Below are positions 52,239-59,371 of a DNA stretch of 64,000 bases, in pieces; position 1 is the first letter of the stretch, and every line of letters begins with the position of its first letter. The position numbers were made by a program, and so were the translations under genes. The notes below the pieces were generated by a model. The model searched no databases. It worked only from the letters and a program-made list of their open reading frames with translations, and was not told the origin of the DNA. The stretch comes from Eubacterium callanderi (GTDB lineage: Bacteria; Bacillota; Clostridia; Eubacteriales; Eubacteriaceae), in the NCBI RefSeq assembly GCF_900142645.1, contig NZ_FRBP01000016.1, forward strand, positions 62,001 to 126,000. Reading direction: 5' to 3'.

Positions 52239-52766
52239 ATGAAAAAGAGAATTACGGCAAAGGCACTGGCAAAGTACATCGCGAAGCACCCCGGGGATTT
52301 TGAGGAGGTCGATACCGGATACCGGAGCAGGAACGGCGAAAAGCCTGTGAAAGAGTGGATTTATCACGGCCATAAAAAGCATGTCTGCATTCACTGCGGC
52401 GGTAAGCTTGCGGAAAAAACCCTTTCCATAAAGGAAAAAGACGGCCGGCTTAAAATCGTCAATGGCTTTTATAAGGAGGTCGAAACCGGGGACGGAACCC
52501 TCTATCTTTTCTGGGTATGCAGCAAAACCTGCCTGGAATGTGACCGTAACCAGCGGGTGTTCCCCTTTTTTATCCTGCGCTGGATGCGCGTGCTCCTATA
52601 CACCGTGGCCGAAGTGCTGCATACCCTTTTTACCAGAGAGGAGCTGCGCAGCCCGGGCCGGCTGCTGCCCAGACGTGGCCGCCCCTGGCACGAGGTGCCC
52701 TTTTATGGCGAATACTCCACAGTTTACCGGTGGCGGAAGCGCTATTTTGAAAATCTATATTGTTAA
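52239..52766 (+). CDS. Hypothetical protein with two CxxC-type pairs
   Basis: 175 residues, not recognised with confidence. A probable zinc ribbon is formed by HVCIHCGGKL near residue 48 and VCSKTCLECDRNQRVFPFF near 89. The latter resembles the zinc region of DUF6431 or transposase-like proteins. The C-terminal half is basic and ends RWRKRYFENLYC. It lies between secA and the accessory cluster, has a GAGAGGAG RBS and its own leader hairpin. Possibly mobile-element derived. Confidence 0.6.
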   Translation: MKKRITAKALAKYIAKHPGDFEEVDTGYRSRNGEKPVKEWIYHGHKKHVCIHCGGKLAEKTLSIKEKDGRLKIVNGFYKEVETGDGTLYLFWVCSKTCLECDRNQRVFPFFILRWMRVLLYTVAEVLHTLFTREELRSPGRLLPRRGRPWHEVPFYGEYSTVYRWRKRYFENLYC

Positions 52767-52797
52767 ATAAATAACTATCAAATTCTATTTTCGCGCT

Positions 52798-52826
52798 TTG
52801 TAAAAGTAAAAAATTTGTTTTAGAAT
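52798..52826 (+). promoter_or_regulatory. Promoter of the accessory cluster
   Basis: TTGTAA (52798-52803), 17 bp, TAGAAT (52821-52826). A palindromic GGTACC-GAGC-GTACC element lies just downstream (about 52846-52861) and could bind a regulator. Confidence 0.6.
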
Positions 52827-52898
52827 GATACCTGTAAGATAAAGAGCGGTACCGAGCGTACCGGAAACAAAATCATTTTAATTTACAGGAGGTTTACA

Positions 52899-53369
52899 AT
52901 GAATCGTAAACAAATGCGCGAAAGAAACAGGGATACGGCAAAAAAAGCAGGGGCAGGCAGGTGTGCTTCGTGCGCCCAAAAATTCCAGGCCCCGGCACAG
53001 CTCACACTTGGTGGGGCCGCCGGGCACATCGTGGTGGATATCCACCTGGCCGCCAATCCGGAAAGAAACCCCGGGCAGTGGTATCTGGGCATGGAGCCGC
53101 TTACCGAGACCAGCGCCTTTTTAAGAAGGATGAAGGCAGAGGGCATCATCATAAGCAAGCACGATTTTTTCCGCTGGCTGCGCGCCAGAGGCTACCTGAG
53201 AAAGAACGCGCCCGGCACCTTAAACCAGGTGAGCCAAAGGGCGGCGGCCATGGGAATCCTCAGAATCGGAAACCAGACAGCAGCCTGTCCGGGGCGCAGG
53301 CTTTATCTGACGCCGGCCGGCTGTGTCTATTTTGCGGACAGGCTTAAAAAGGAGGCGGCGTCCGCATGA
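52899..53369 (+). CDS. Phage antirepressor KilAC-like domain protein
   Basis: 156 residues. The N-terminal part has a CASC pair and basic sequence. Residues about 85-150 resemble the C-terminal KilAC domain of phage antirepressors: IIISKHDFFRWLRARGYLRKN, then LNQVSQRAAAMGILRIGNQ and LYLTPAGCVYFADRL. This DNA-binding domain is usually joined to a Bro or Rha module, absent here. RBS CAGGAGG. First gene of a tight run of four. It supports a prophage or plasmid origin of the cluster. Confidence 0.7.
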   Translation: MNRKQMRERNRDTAKKAGAGRCASCAQKFQAPAQLTLGGAAGHIVVDIHLAANPERNPGQWYLGMEPLTETSAFLRRMKAEGIIISKHDFFRWLRARGYLRKNAPGTLNQVSQRAAAMGILRIGNQTAACPGRRLYLTPAGCVYFADRLKKEAASA

Positions 53370-53989
53370 ACTACCTGACCGAGTTGCTCGCCTTTTTCCG
53401 CTGGATGGAGCAGCAGCGCCTGAGCCCTCTGCTCCAGGCCTTCTGGCATTACCTCATGTACTTTAATAACCGCGCCGCCATAAAGGGCGCCGACGGCTTC
53501 TGGTACTGGCCGGTGGAATTCCGGGTGCCCAACAAGCTGTTTCAGGACGCCCTGGGCCTTAAAAACCGCCAGGCCCTCTGGACACAAAGGCAGACGCTGA
53601 TCCGGAAGCAGCGCGTGACGTACACTCCCGACGCGGGAAACCGGGCGGGACAATACCGCCTGATCCCCTTTGACAAAGGCCTGGCCCCGGCCAGCATCGC
53701 CGCCGGAGAGCGTCAGGAGCCGACGCTCGTATGGACACAAACCGCTACAGAAAGCGGACACGGGGCGCAACCGTATATAAATAATATAAACCCTAAACAG
53801 GCATCTCTGTTCTATTATAATCAGGAGGAGCCGCCCAATACCCACAGCATCCACGGCTTTAACCTGCTCCCGCCGCTCACCGAATCCGAGAAAGCCGCCA
53901 TCCAGGCCCTGTATCCCGGTGACAGTGTGGCCGCCTTTAACGCCATGTGGGCCGCGAGAGAGGCAAAGCAGAAAGGAGAAACCACATGA
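53366..53989 (+). CDS. Replisome-organiser-like protein of the accessory cluster
   Basis: 207 residues. Residues 1-110 look like a winged-helix N-terminal domain of phage replication organisers or DnaD-like proteins: LLQAFWHYLMYFNNRAA, then WPVEFRVPNKLFQDALGLKNRQALWTQRQTLI and GQYRLIPF. The remainder is low in motifs. It overlaps the previous stop (ATGA) and the next start, so the genes form an operon. Direct assignment as a replication initiator is tentative. Confidence 0.55.
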   Translation: MNYLTELLAFFRWMEQQRLSPLLQAFWHYLMYFNNRAAIKGADGFWYWPVEFRVPNKLFQDALGLKNRQALWTQRQTLIRKQRVTYTPDAGNRAGQYRLIPFDKGLAPASIAAGERQEPTLVWTQTATESGHGAQPYINNINPKQASLFYYNQEEPPNTHSIHGFNLLPPLTESEKAAIQALYPGDSVAAFNAMWAAREAKQKGETT

Positions 53990-54186
53990 ACCGATACGGC
54001 ACCGGACCCGGTCTGGTCCGCAGAAAAAGAAGCTACATGGTCGAGGCCGAATGCCTTATGAAAGCCGGCTTTTACGCCCGCAGCGCCGAGGAGGCCGAGG
54101 ACCTGTTTAACGACCTCAGCGCCGCCGTCGAAGACCGCTTTCCCGGCATTGTGCTTGAGATTACAGACGTCTATGAGGACGAATAG
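53986..54186 (+). CDS. Small hypothetical protein of the accessory cluster
   Basis: 66 residues, unrecognised. The start ATG 53986 overlaps the previous stop and has GAAAGGAG upstream. The sequence is acidic with one predicted helix-strand unit (AEEAEDLFNDLSAAVEDRF). No membrane segment. Confidence 0.6.
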   Translation: MNRYGTGPGLVRRKRSYMVEAECLMKAGFYARSAEEAEDLFNDLSAAVEDRFPGIVLEITDVYEDE

Positions 54187-54195
54187 GAGGCTTAT

Positions 54196-54825
54196 TTGAG
54201 TAACTACAAGGTGATTGACGATTTGGTAAAAACCTGTAAAAACGGGCAAGAATATCCGGACGGCAGCCCGGAAAGAGAAAGCGGCAGTACCGCGGGACAG
54301 CTGCTGGTCATGGCCTTCAGGCCGCTGATACTAAGCACCCTCAGCCGCTCAGGGATCCATGACGACCAGTTCGAGGACGCCTTTCAGGACGGCGTCATCG
54401 CCTTTATGGAGGGCCTGAAAAAGTTTGACCCCAGGCGTGGCGCCAGCTTTAACGCTTTTATCCAGGCGCACCTGCGCCAGTATTACAGAAAGTGGCAGCA
54501 CGGCCAGTTTAACCATTCCGTCAAACCCGATACAACCCTTGACGATCAGGTGCCGGGGAGACAGGGCCTGACCTATGCCGAGGTGCTGCCCGATAAAGCG
54601 ACAAACCTCGAGGCCGATTATATCCAGCGCGAGGAAAAAAGCGCGAGCCGGAAAAAGCTCGCCAGGGGGCTGAGCCGCTTAAGTCCCAGCTACCGCAGCG
54701 TGCTGGAAAAGCACTACTACGAGGGCATGACCCAGACCGAAATCGCCGAAACAGAAGGCATCAGTCCCCAGGCGGTAAACCAGCGCCGCGACCGCGCCTT
54801 AAAAAAAATAAAAAAAGTTTTGTGA
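54196..54825 (+). CDS. Sigma-70 family RNA polymerase sigma factor
   Basis: 209 residues. Region 2 is visible in FEDAFQDGVIAFMEGLKKFDPRRGASFNAFIQAHLRQYYRKW (about 55-97) and region 4 in LARGLSRLSPSYRSVLEKHYYEGMTQTEIAETEGISPQAVNQRRDRALKKI (about 155-205). A TTG start has TAGGAGG upstream. It precedes DUF1659 and DUF2922 genes, a grouping seen in clostridial genomes and phages. It may drive their transcription or act in the element's own switch. It could also be a UviA/BotR-like regulator; the sequence alone does not tell. Confidence 0.82.
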   Translation: MSNYKVIDDLVKTCKNGQEYPDGSPERESGSTAGQLLVMAFRPLILSTLSRSGIHDDQFEDAFQDGVIAFMEGLKKFDPRRGASFNAFIQAHLRQYYRKWQHGQFNHSVKPDTTLDDQVPGRQGLTYAEVLPDKATNLEADYIQREEKSASRKKLARGLSRLSPSYRSVLEKHYYEGMTQTEIAETEGISPQAVNQRRDRALKKIKKVL

Positions 54826-54914
54826 AAAGCGTTGATATTTTCAAAAAAAAAAGTATGTATATAGTGTAGGGCAAAACGCCACACAAAATACAACCCCAAA
54901 AAGGAGAAATACAC
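54826..54914 (+). promoter_or_regulatory. Possible promoter for the DUF1659-DUF2922 genes
   Basis: TTGATA (54832-54837) and TATGTA (54854-54859), 16 bp apart, followed by an AAAAGGAG RBS. The -10 is weak, so it could be read by the upstream sigma factor rather than sigma-A. Confidence 0.4.
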
Positions 54915-55139
54915 ATGGCAGTCGAAGAAAACCTGAAGGACACAAAACTCAAAGTAAAGGTAAACTATGGCGAAAAAGAAGGAAAAATTGAACGCGGAAG
55001 CAAAACCTACGGCGACGTCAGGCATGACGCCACCAAGGAACAGCTGGACAGTGCCTACGGGCACATCATTTCCATGCAGGAGCCCATTGGCGAGGGCTGT
55101 GAGCGCATCACCGCCAGCGACATTACAAAAACCGAGTAA
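54915..55139 (+). CDS. DUF1659-like small protein
   Basis: 74 residues, beta-rich, with LKVKVNYGEKEGK, YGDVRHDATKEQLDSAYGHI and IISMQEPIGEGCERI. This pattern fits DUF1659, a small protein of unknown function that often sits next to DUF2922. Strong AAAGGAG RBS. Confidence 0.7.
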   Translation: MAVEENLKDTKLKVKVNYGEKEGKIERGSKTYGDVRHDATKEQLDSAYGHIISMQEPIGEGCERITASDITKTE

Positions 55140-55200
55140 AAAAGAAAGCACACAGCAGCCGAAAACAGATAAAAGCAAGGATAAGAAAAGGAGATAAACC

Positions 55201-55431
55201 ATGGCAATAACCACAAAAAAAGACCTGAACCTGATTTTTACCACCGAAAGCGGTAAAGAGTACCGAATGACCATCCCAGACTACCGAGAGGGCATCACCG
55301 ATGCGGAGATAAAAACAGCGGCGGCCGGCATCGTAGCCGACAACATCTTCCAGCCCGAGGGCTTCGCCCTCACCAAGCTGTCCGGCGCCAAGCGCGTGGA
55401 CACCACCACTACCGACGTAGCCGTTGAGTAA
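55201..55431 (+). CDS. DUF2922-like small protein
   Basis: 76 residues: LNLIFTTESGKEYRMTIPDYREGITDAEIKTAAAGIVADNIFQP near the start matches DUF2922. Unknown function. Paired with the DUF1659 gene. Strong AAAGGAG RBS and a terminator right after the stop. Confidence 0.75.
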   Translation: MAITTKKDLNLIFTTESGKEYRMTIPDYREGITDAEIKTAAAGIVADNIFQPEGFALTKLSGAKRVDTTTTDVAVE

Positions 55432-55433
55432 AA

Positions 55434-55458
55434 AGGGGGCGAAAGCCCCCTTTTTTTA
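55434..55458 (+). terminator. Terminator after the DUF2922 gene
   Basis: AAGGGGGC/GCCCCCTT hairpin around GAAA, followed by TTTTT. Confidence 0.9.
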
Positions 55459-55508
55459 GTGGATCGTTGAGGATCCGCCATCCACACATTCAAGAAGGGA
55501 GAACCCAA

Positions 55509-56102
55509 ATGAAAAATTTTTATAAAACCATCAGCCGAAGATTAATCCTCTCAATTCTGATCCTGATTTCCTGCGTTTTTCTCACAGGGCTGGGCTTTGC
55601 GCTGGAGGAGGTACCGGATAAAGCGCCGCAGCCATCAGCTTCGGAAACAGAGCCGCAGGGGCCAGAAACAGCCGTACCAGCGCCGGAGCCACAGGAAACG
55701 CCTCAGGACGGGGCCGTCATCGACCACCCGCTGCCCGAGGACCCCATCCTCACCGACGGCCCCTGGGCCTCGGCCCACTTTCTCATGGACGAGTATGCCT
55801 GTGACTGCGCGGGCTACTGTGACGGCTGGCCCGCAGCCATGGACCAAGAACTTTTAGAGAAAATCGAGGCGCTGCGGTGTTATTTTGACCAGCCCATCAT
55901 CATCACCTCAGGCGTTCGCTGTGAAAGGCGCAATGCGGAGGTGGGCGGCATTGCGGCCTCCTGGCACCTGTCCGGTCATGCGGCCGACCTGTACTGTCCC
56001 GGCGTGCCCTATGACGAGGTGGCCGCCGCGGCCCGGGCGCTGGGGCTTGGGGTCATCGAGTACCCGGATCAGCAGTTTGACCACTGCGAAATCTGGCGTT
56101 GA
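55509..56102 (+). CDS. Secreted M15-family peptidase (D-Ala-D-Ala carboxypeptidase-like)
   Basis: 197 residues. The signal peptide or single anchor lies at about 8-30. A Pro/Glu-rich linker (30-75) leads to a Peptidase_M15_3 domain: FLMDEYACDC near 90, IITSGVRCERRNAEVGG near 132, SWHLSGHAADLY near 153 and a final DHCEIW. The zinc ligands His, Asp and His are all present. It should trim peptidoglycan stems. ATG 55509 has AAGAAGGGAG upstream. At the end of the accessory cluster it resembles a phage or element endolysin with its own secretion signal. Confidence 0.83.
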   Translation: MKNFYKTISRRLILSILILISCVFLTGLGFALEEVPDKAPQPSASETEPQGPETAVPAPEPQETPQDGAVIDHPLPEDPILTDGPWASAHFLMDEYACDCAGYCDGWPAAMDQELLEKIEALRCYFDQPIIITSGVRCERRNAEVGGIAASWHLSGHAADLYCPGVPYDEVAAAARALGLGVIEYPDQQFDHCEIWR

Positions 56103-56188
56103 GGAGAGGAGGGAATCAAAAACAGTAAAACGCTGAAAGACAAAATAGCATACGAAAAAAACTATTAGCCTGAAAAAACAAATAAGAA

Positions 56189-56217
56189 TTGCATATTATT
56201 TCAATCTATTCTATAAT
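56189..56217 (+). promoter_or_regulatory. Promoter of a probable non-coding transcript
   Basis: TTGCAT (56189-56194), 17 bp, TATAAT (56212-56217), with no protein frame behind it. Confidence 0.7.
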
Positions 56218-56223
56218 AAAGGA

Positions 56224-56320
56224 TATAGAAATAAAAATTGCGGCATCCGTACTGTGTCACTACCACAATACGGCAATGCGGTGTCTGGGCACCACACCTC
56301 CTGAGGAGTACCGCAAAGTT
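56224..56320 (+). ncRNA. Candidate structured RNA
   Basis: Two stems follow the promoter: CCGTACTGTG/CACAATACGG (56247-56273) and GCGGT/ACCGC (56278-56313) with inner CCTC/GAGG. I do not recognise a known family (it is not SRP RNA, tmRNA, RNase P or a purine riboswitch). The transcript could extend to the terminator at 56572. Confidence 0.4.
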
Positions 56321-56571
56321 AATTATATGCTATTTTCTTTCTTTATTCAATAGCTGTTCTTAATTTTGTGTTATTGTTGAGTTTTTTCTTGAACTTTCTT
56401 AACTGTGTGTGGGTAGCTGCCATGCGCAGTTTTTATTTTCCGAAAGGACGGACGGATAATGGATAGCTTTTGCTCATTCGCTCCTGTCGCGTCTGCTATG
56501 CGGAAGAAATCCTGACATTGTTTCTTTTAAGCCACGATCCGGTGGAGTAGAGGGGAAGAGACAACGTGTAA

Positions 56572-56600
56572 GAGGCTGTGAAACCACAGCCTCCTTTTTT
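56572..56600 (+). terminator. Strong terminator in the purA upstream region
   Basis: GAGGCTGTG pairs with CACAGCCTC around AAAC, followed by TTTTTT. Probably ends the non-coding transcript. Confidence 0.9.
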
Positions 56601-56774
56601 ATGGCGCATATTTTATGACACATATAAATAGGTAGCCAGATGGAACCGCCGGCCCGGCCGGTTCATAAATAACTATGCAGTGCCCGTTTTCAAAAAAATC
56701 GTGGGCAAATGGTCTTCCGGCCATATTAAATGTTTTCAAAATTGTCTTAAGGCTCAGATTTTGAGAGGTTTTTA

Positions 56775-56803
56775 GAGACAAGGAAAAAATTATGTGGTAT
56801 AAT
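56775..56803 (+). promoter_or_regulatory. Promoter of purA
   Basis: TATAAT (56798-56803), 17 bp after a weaker GAGACA (56775-56780). About 100 bp upstream of the purA ATG. No guanine or PurR box was recognised. Confidence 0.6.
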
Positions 56804-56902
56804 ATGTGCGGTCTCAAAAGAGATGCATAAATTATGTATGAATATGCAAATGAATCGAATGATATAAGGAGCTGCTTCTTATATTGAGGAAGGAATGATA
56901 CA

Positions 56903-58168
56903 ATGTCAATTTCTGTATTAGTTGGAGCACAGTGGGGCGACGAAGGTAAGGGCAAGATGATTGACTACCTGTCAAGGGACTGTGATCTAATCGTCCGTTT
57001 CCAGGGCGGTGATAACGCCGGACATACGGTTATCAACGAGCACGGTGTGTTCAAGCTGCATTTGATTCCAAGCGGTATCTTTAATAAAGGTGGCGAGTGC
57101 TTGATCGGTACCGGTACCGTGGTGAATCCGGATGTTCTGGAAGATGAAATCAAACAGATTGAAGATGCCGGTGTCAGAATGAGCGGACTGAAAATTTCCG
57201 GTAAGGCGCATATTTTAATGCCGTATCATCAGAAACTGGATGAGCTGATGGAAGTAGCCGGTGGTATCGGCACCACCAAACGCGGGATTGGCCAGGCTTA
57301 TTCCTATAAGGCTTTGCGCAAAAACCTGCGTTTTGAGGATTTACTCAATTTAAATTCTGCAAGAAAGAAGCTGGAGGCCATTCTTCCGGTGATTAACAAT
57401 CAGATGAGGGCCTATGGCGCTGAGGATTATACGGTCGATTTTCTCTATGAAAAATGTGAGAAATGGGCAGAGCGCTTTGCATCCATGATTGTGGACCCGA
57501 TCCGTTACCTGCACAGCTATATTGACGCTGATAAGAATATATTATTTGAAGGCCAGCTGGCTGCCATGAAAGATATTGATCTGGGGATTTATCCCTATGT
57601 GACATCGTCTAATCCAACAGCGGCTTATGCGGCTGTAAGCGGCGGTTTTTCGGCTAAAAAAATTGATCATGTCATCGGTGTGGCCAAGGCTTTTTCCAGC
57701 GCTGTAGGAGCAGGACCTTTCCCGACAGAGGAATTTGAAGGGGACATTGACCTGATCCGGGGAAAAGGCGACAAACCGGATGATGAGTTCGGGGCCAGAA
57801 CCGGACGTTCCAGACGTTTGGGCTGGTTGGATATCCCGGTGCTTAAATATACAAATTTAATCAACGGATTTGATACGCTGGCATTGTGTAAAATTGATAA
57901 GCTGGATAACCTTCCAGAAATTAAGGTGTGTGTCGCCTATGAGCTGGATGGTGAGGTCATTGACTATTTCCCGAACACCGAAGAGCTGGAACGTGTAAAA
58001 CCGGTTTATGAAACACTGCCGGGCTGGATGTGTTCCACCAAAGAAATCCGGAGGCTTGAAGACCTGCCGGAAAATGCGAAAAAATATATTAAGACAATTG
58101 AAGAGCTGGTCGGAACCACTGTTGGTTACGTCGGCGTTGGCCCAGATCGCGAAGAGTTAGCTGTTTAG
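56903..58168 (+). CDS. purA: Adenylosuccinate synthetase PurA
   Basis: 421 residues, the usual length. The GTP and catalytic N-terminus reads VGAQWGDEGKGKMIDYLS and DNAGHTVI; IGTTKRGIGQAYS near 120 and GRSRRLGWLD near 292 are family landmarks. It makes adenylosuccinate from IMP, Asp and GTP, the first committed step to AMP. RBS AGGAAGG. A terminator separates it from carA. Confidence 0.97.
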   Translation: MSISVLVGAQWGDEGKGKMIDYLSRDCDLIVRFQGGDNAGHTVINEHGVFKLHLIPSGIFNKGGECLIGTGTVVNPDVLEDEIKQIEDAGVRMSGLKISGKAHILMPYHQKLDELMEVAGGIGTTKRGIGQAYSYKALRKNLRFEDLLNLNSARKKLEAILPVINNQMRAYGAEDYTVDFLYEKCEKWAERFASMIVDPIRYLHSYIDADKNILFEGQLAAMKDIDLGIYPYVTSSNPTAAYAAVSGGFSAKKIDHVIGVAKAFSSAVGAGPFPTEEFEGDIDLIRGKGDKPDDEFGARTGRSRRLGWLDIPVLKYTNLINGFDTLALCKIDKLDNLPEIKVCVAYELDGEVIDYFPNTEELERVKPVYETLPGWMCSTKEIRRLEDLPENAKKYIKTIEELVGTTVGYVGVGPDREELAV

Positions 58169-58184
58169 GGAAACGAAATATTTT

Positions 58185-58219
58185 AAAGAGGATAATGCTG
58201 CCTGCATTATTCTCTTTTT
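58185..58219 (+). terminator. Terminator after purA
   Basis: AAAGAGGATAATG pairs with CATTATTCTCTTT around CTGCCTG, then TTTTT. Confidence 0.88.
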
Positions 58220-58258
58220 GTAAGTATAAAAGTTGAAGGAAAAATAGAGGAGGAGAAA

Positions 58259-59371
58259 ATGTCTTATTTTAAACGTGACAAGCGCGCCTGCATTTTGCTG
58301 TCGGACGGAACGGTTTTCGAAGGCTACAATTTCGGCTGCGAAGGCACCACCATTGGGGAAATTGTCTTTACAACCGGAATGACCGGATATCAGGAAGTCC
58401 TGACAGACCCGTCCTATTATGGACAGATCGTGCTTCAGACCTATCCGCTTATTGGAAATTATGGGGTCAATAACGACGACATGGAGTCTGAAAAGAGCTG
58501 GGTAAATGGCTACATTGTAAAGGAATGGTGCGAAGAGCCATCAAACTTCAGAACCACAGCCACTATCAATGACTTTCTTGTAAAGCAGGGGAAAATCGGT
58601 ATCTGGGATATTGATACCCGCGCGCTGACACGCAAGATCCGCGAGTTTGGTACCATGAACGGCGCCATCACCACCGAGGATGTATACGAGAAAAGAGAGG
58701 AGCTGCTGGAACAGATCCGGAGTTACAAGGTTGTCAATCCAGTACAGGTTGTAACTCAGAAGAAAAAGGGATGGTTCTATACCCGTGAAAACCGCGCGAA
58801 CCATGTCGCACTTATGGATTATGGCTACAAGCATAATATCCTCAGAATGCTTTTGCAGCAGGGCTGTAATGTGACGGTTATGCCGGCCAGCTCGACAGTC
58901 GATGACATCCGAAGACTGAATCCGGACGGTATCATGCTGAGTAACGGACCTGGCAACCCTGAAGACAATGTGGAAATCATTAAAAACATTCAGGACTTTA
59001 TCGCATATGGAAAACCGATTTTTGGCATCTGTCTGGGACATCAGCTGCTGGCGCTGGCAATGGGTGGGACAACCCGCAAAATGAAATACGGACACCGCGG
59101 GCTGAACCAGCCGGTTAAGGATTTATCCAAGGACCGGGTCTTTATTACCAGCCAGAACCATGGCTATGCCGTTGAAAGTATTCCAGAGGATGTGGGAACG
59201 ATCTCTCATGTCAATATGAATGACGGCAGCTGCGAGGGGATTGCCTATAAAAATATACCTGCCTTTACAGTGCAGTTTCATCCAGAGGCCAGCGCAGGCC
59301 CCAATGATACAGGATATTTATTTGAACGTTTTTCGGATTTAATGGAAAGGGGACAACAGGGATGCCTTTAA
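58259..59371 (+). CDS. carA: Carbamoyl-phosphate synthase small subunit CarA
   Basis: 370 residues. The N-terminal domain (1-150) is typical (TGMTGYQEVLTDPSYYGQIV). The glutamine amidotransferase domain follows with LSNGPGNPED near 222, nucleophile Cys in GICLGHQ near 260 and the His/Glu pair in FHPEAS near 340. It supplies ammonia to CarB for carbamoyl phosphate (arginine and pyrimidine synthesis). RBS GAGGAG. Its end overlaps the carB start by 10 bp. Confidence 0.97.
   Translation: MSYFKRDKRACILLSDGTVFEGYNFGCEGTTIGEIVFTTGMTGYQEVLTDPSYYGQIVLQTYPLIGNYGVNNDDMESEKSWVNGYIVKEWCEEPSNFRTTATINDFLVKQGKIGIWDIDTRALTRKIREFGTMNGAITTEDVYEKREELLEQIRSYKVVNPVQVVTQKKKGWFYTRENRANHVALMDYGYKHNILRMLLQQGCNVTVMPASSTVDDIRRLNPDGIMLSNGPGNPEDNVEIIKNIQDFIAYGKPIFGICLGHQLLALAMGGTTRKMKYGHRGLNQPVKDLSKDRVFITSQNHGYAVESIPEDVGTISHVNMNDGSCEGIAYKNIPAFTVQFHPEASAGPNDTGYLFERFSDLMERGQQGCL

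Larger units (their letters stand above)
56103..56902. other. 800-bp gene-free region before purA
   Basis: Contains a consensus promoter, a structured RNA candidate (56224-56320), a second unrecognised stretch (56400-56570), a strong terminator (56572-56600) and the purA promoter. No protein-coding frame with an RBS was found on either strand. Confidence 0.7.
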
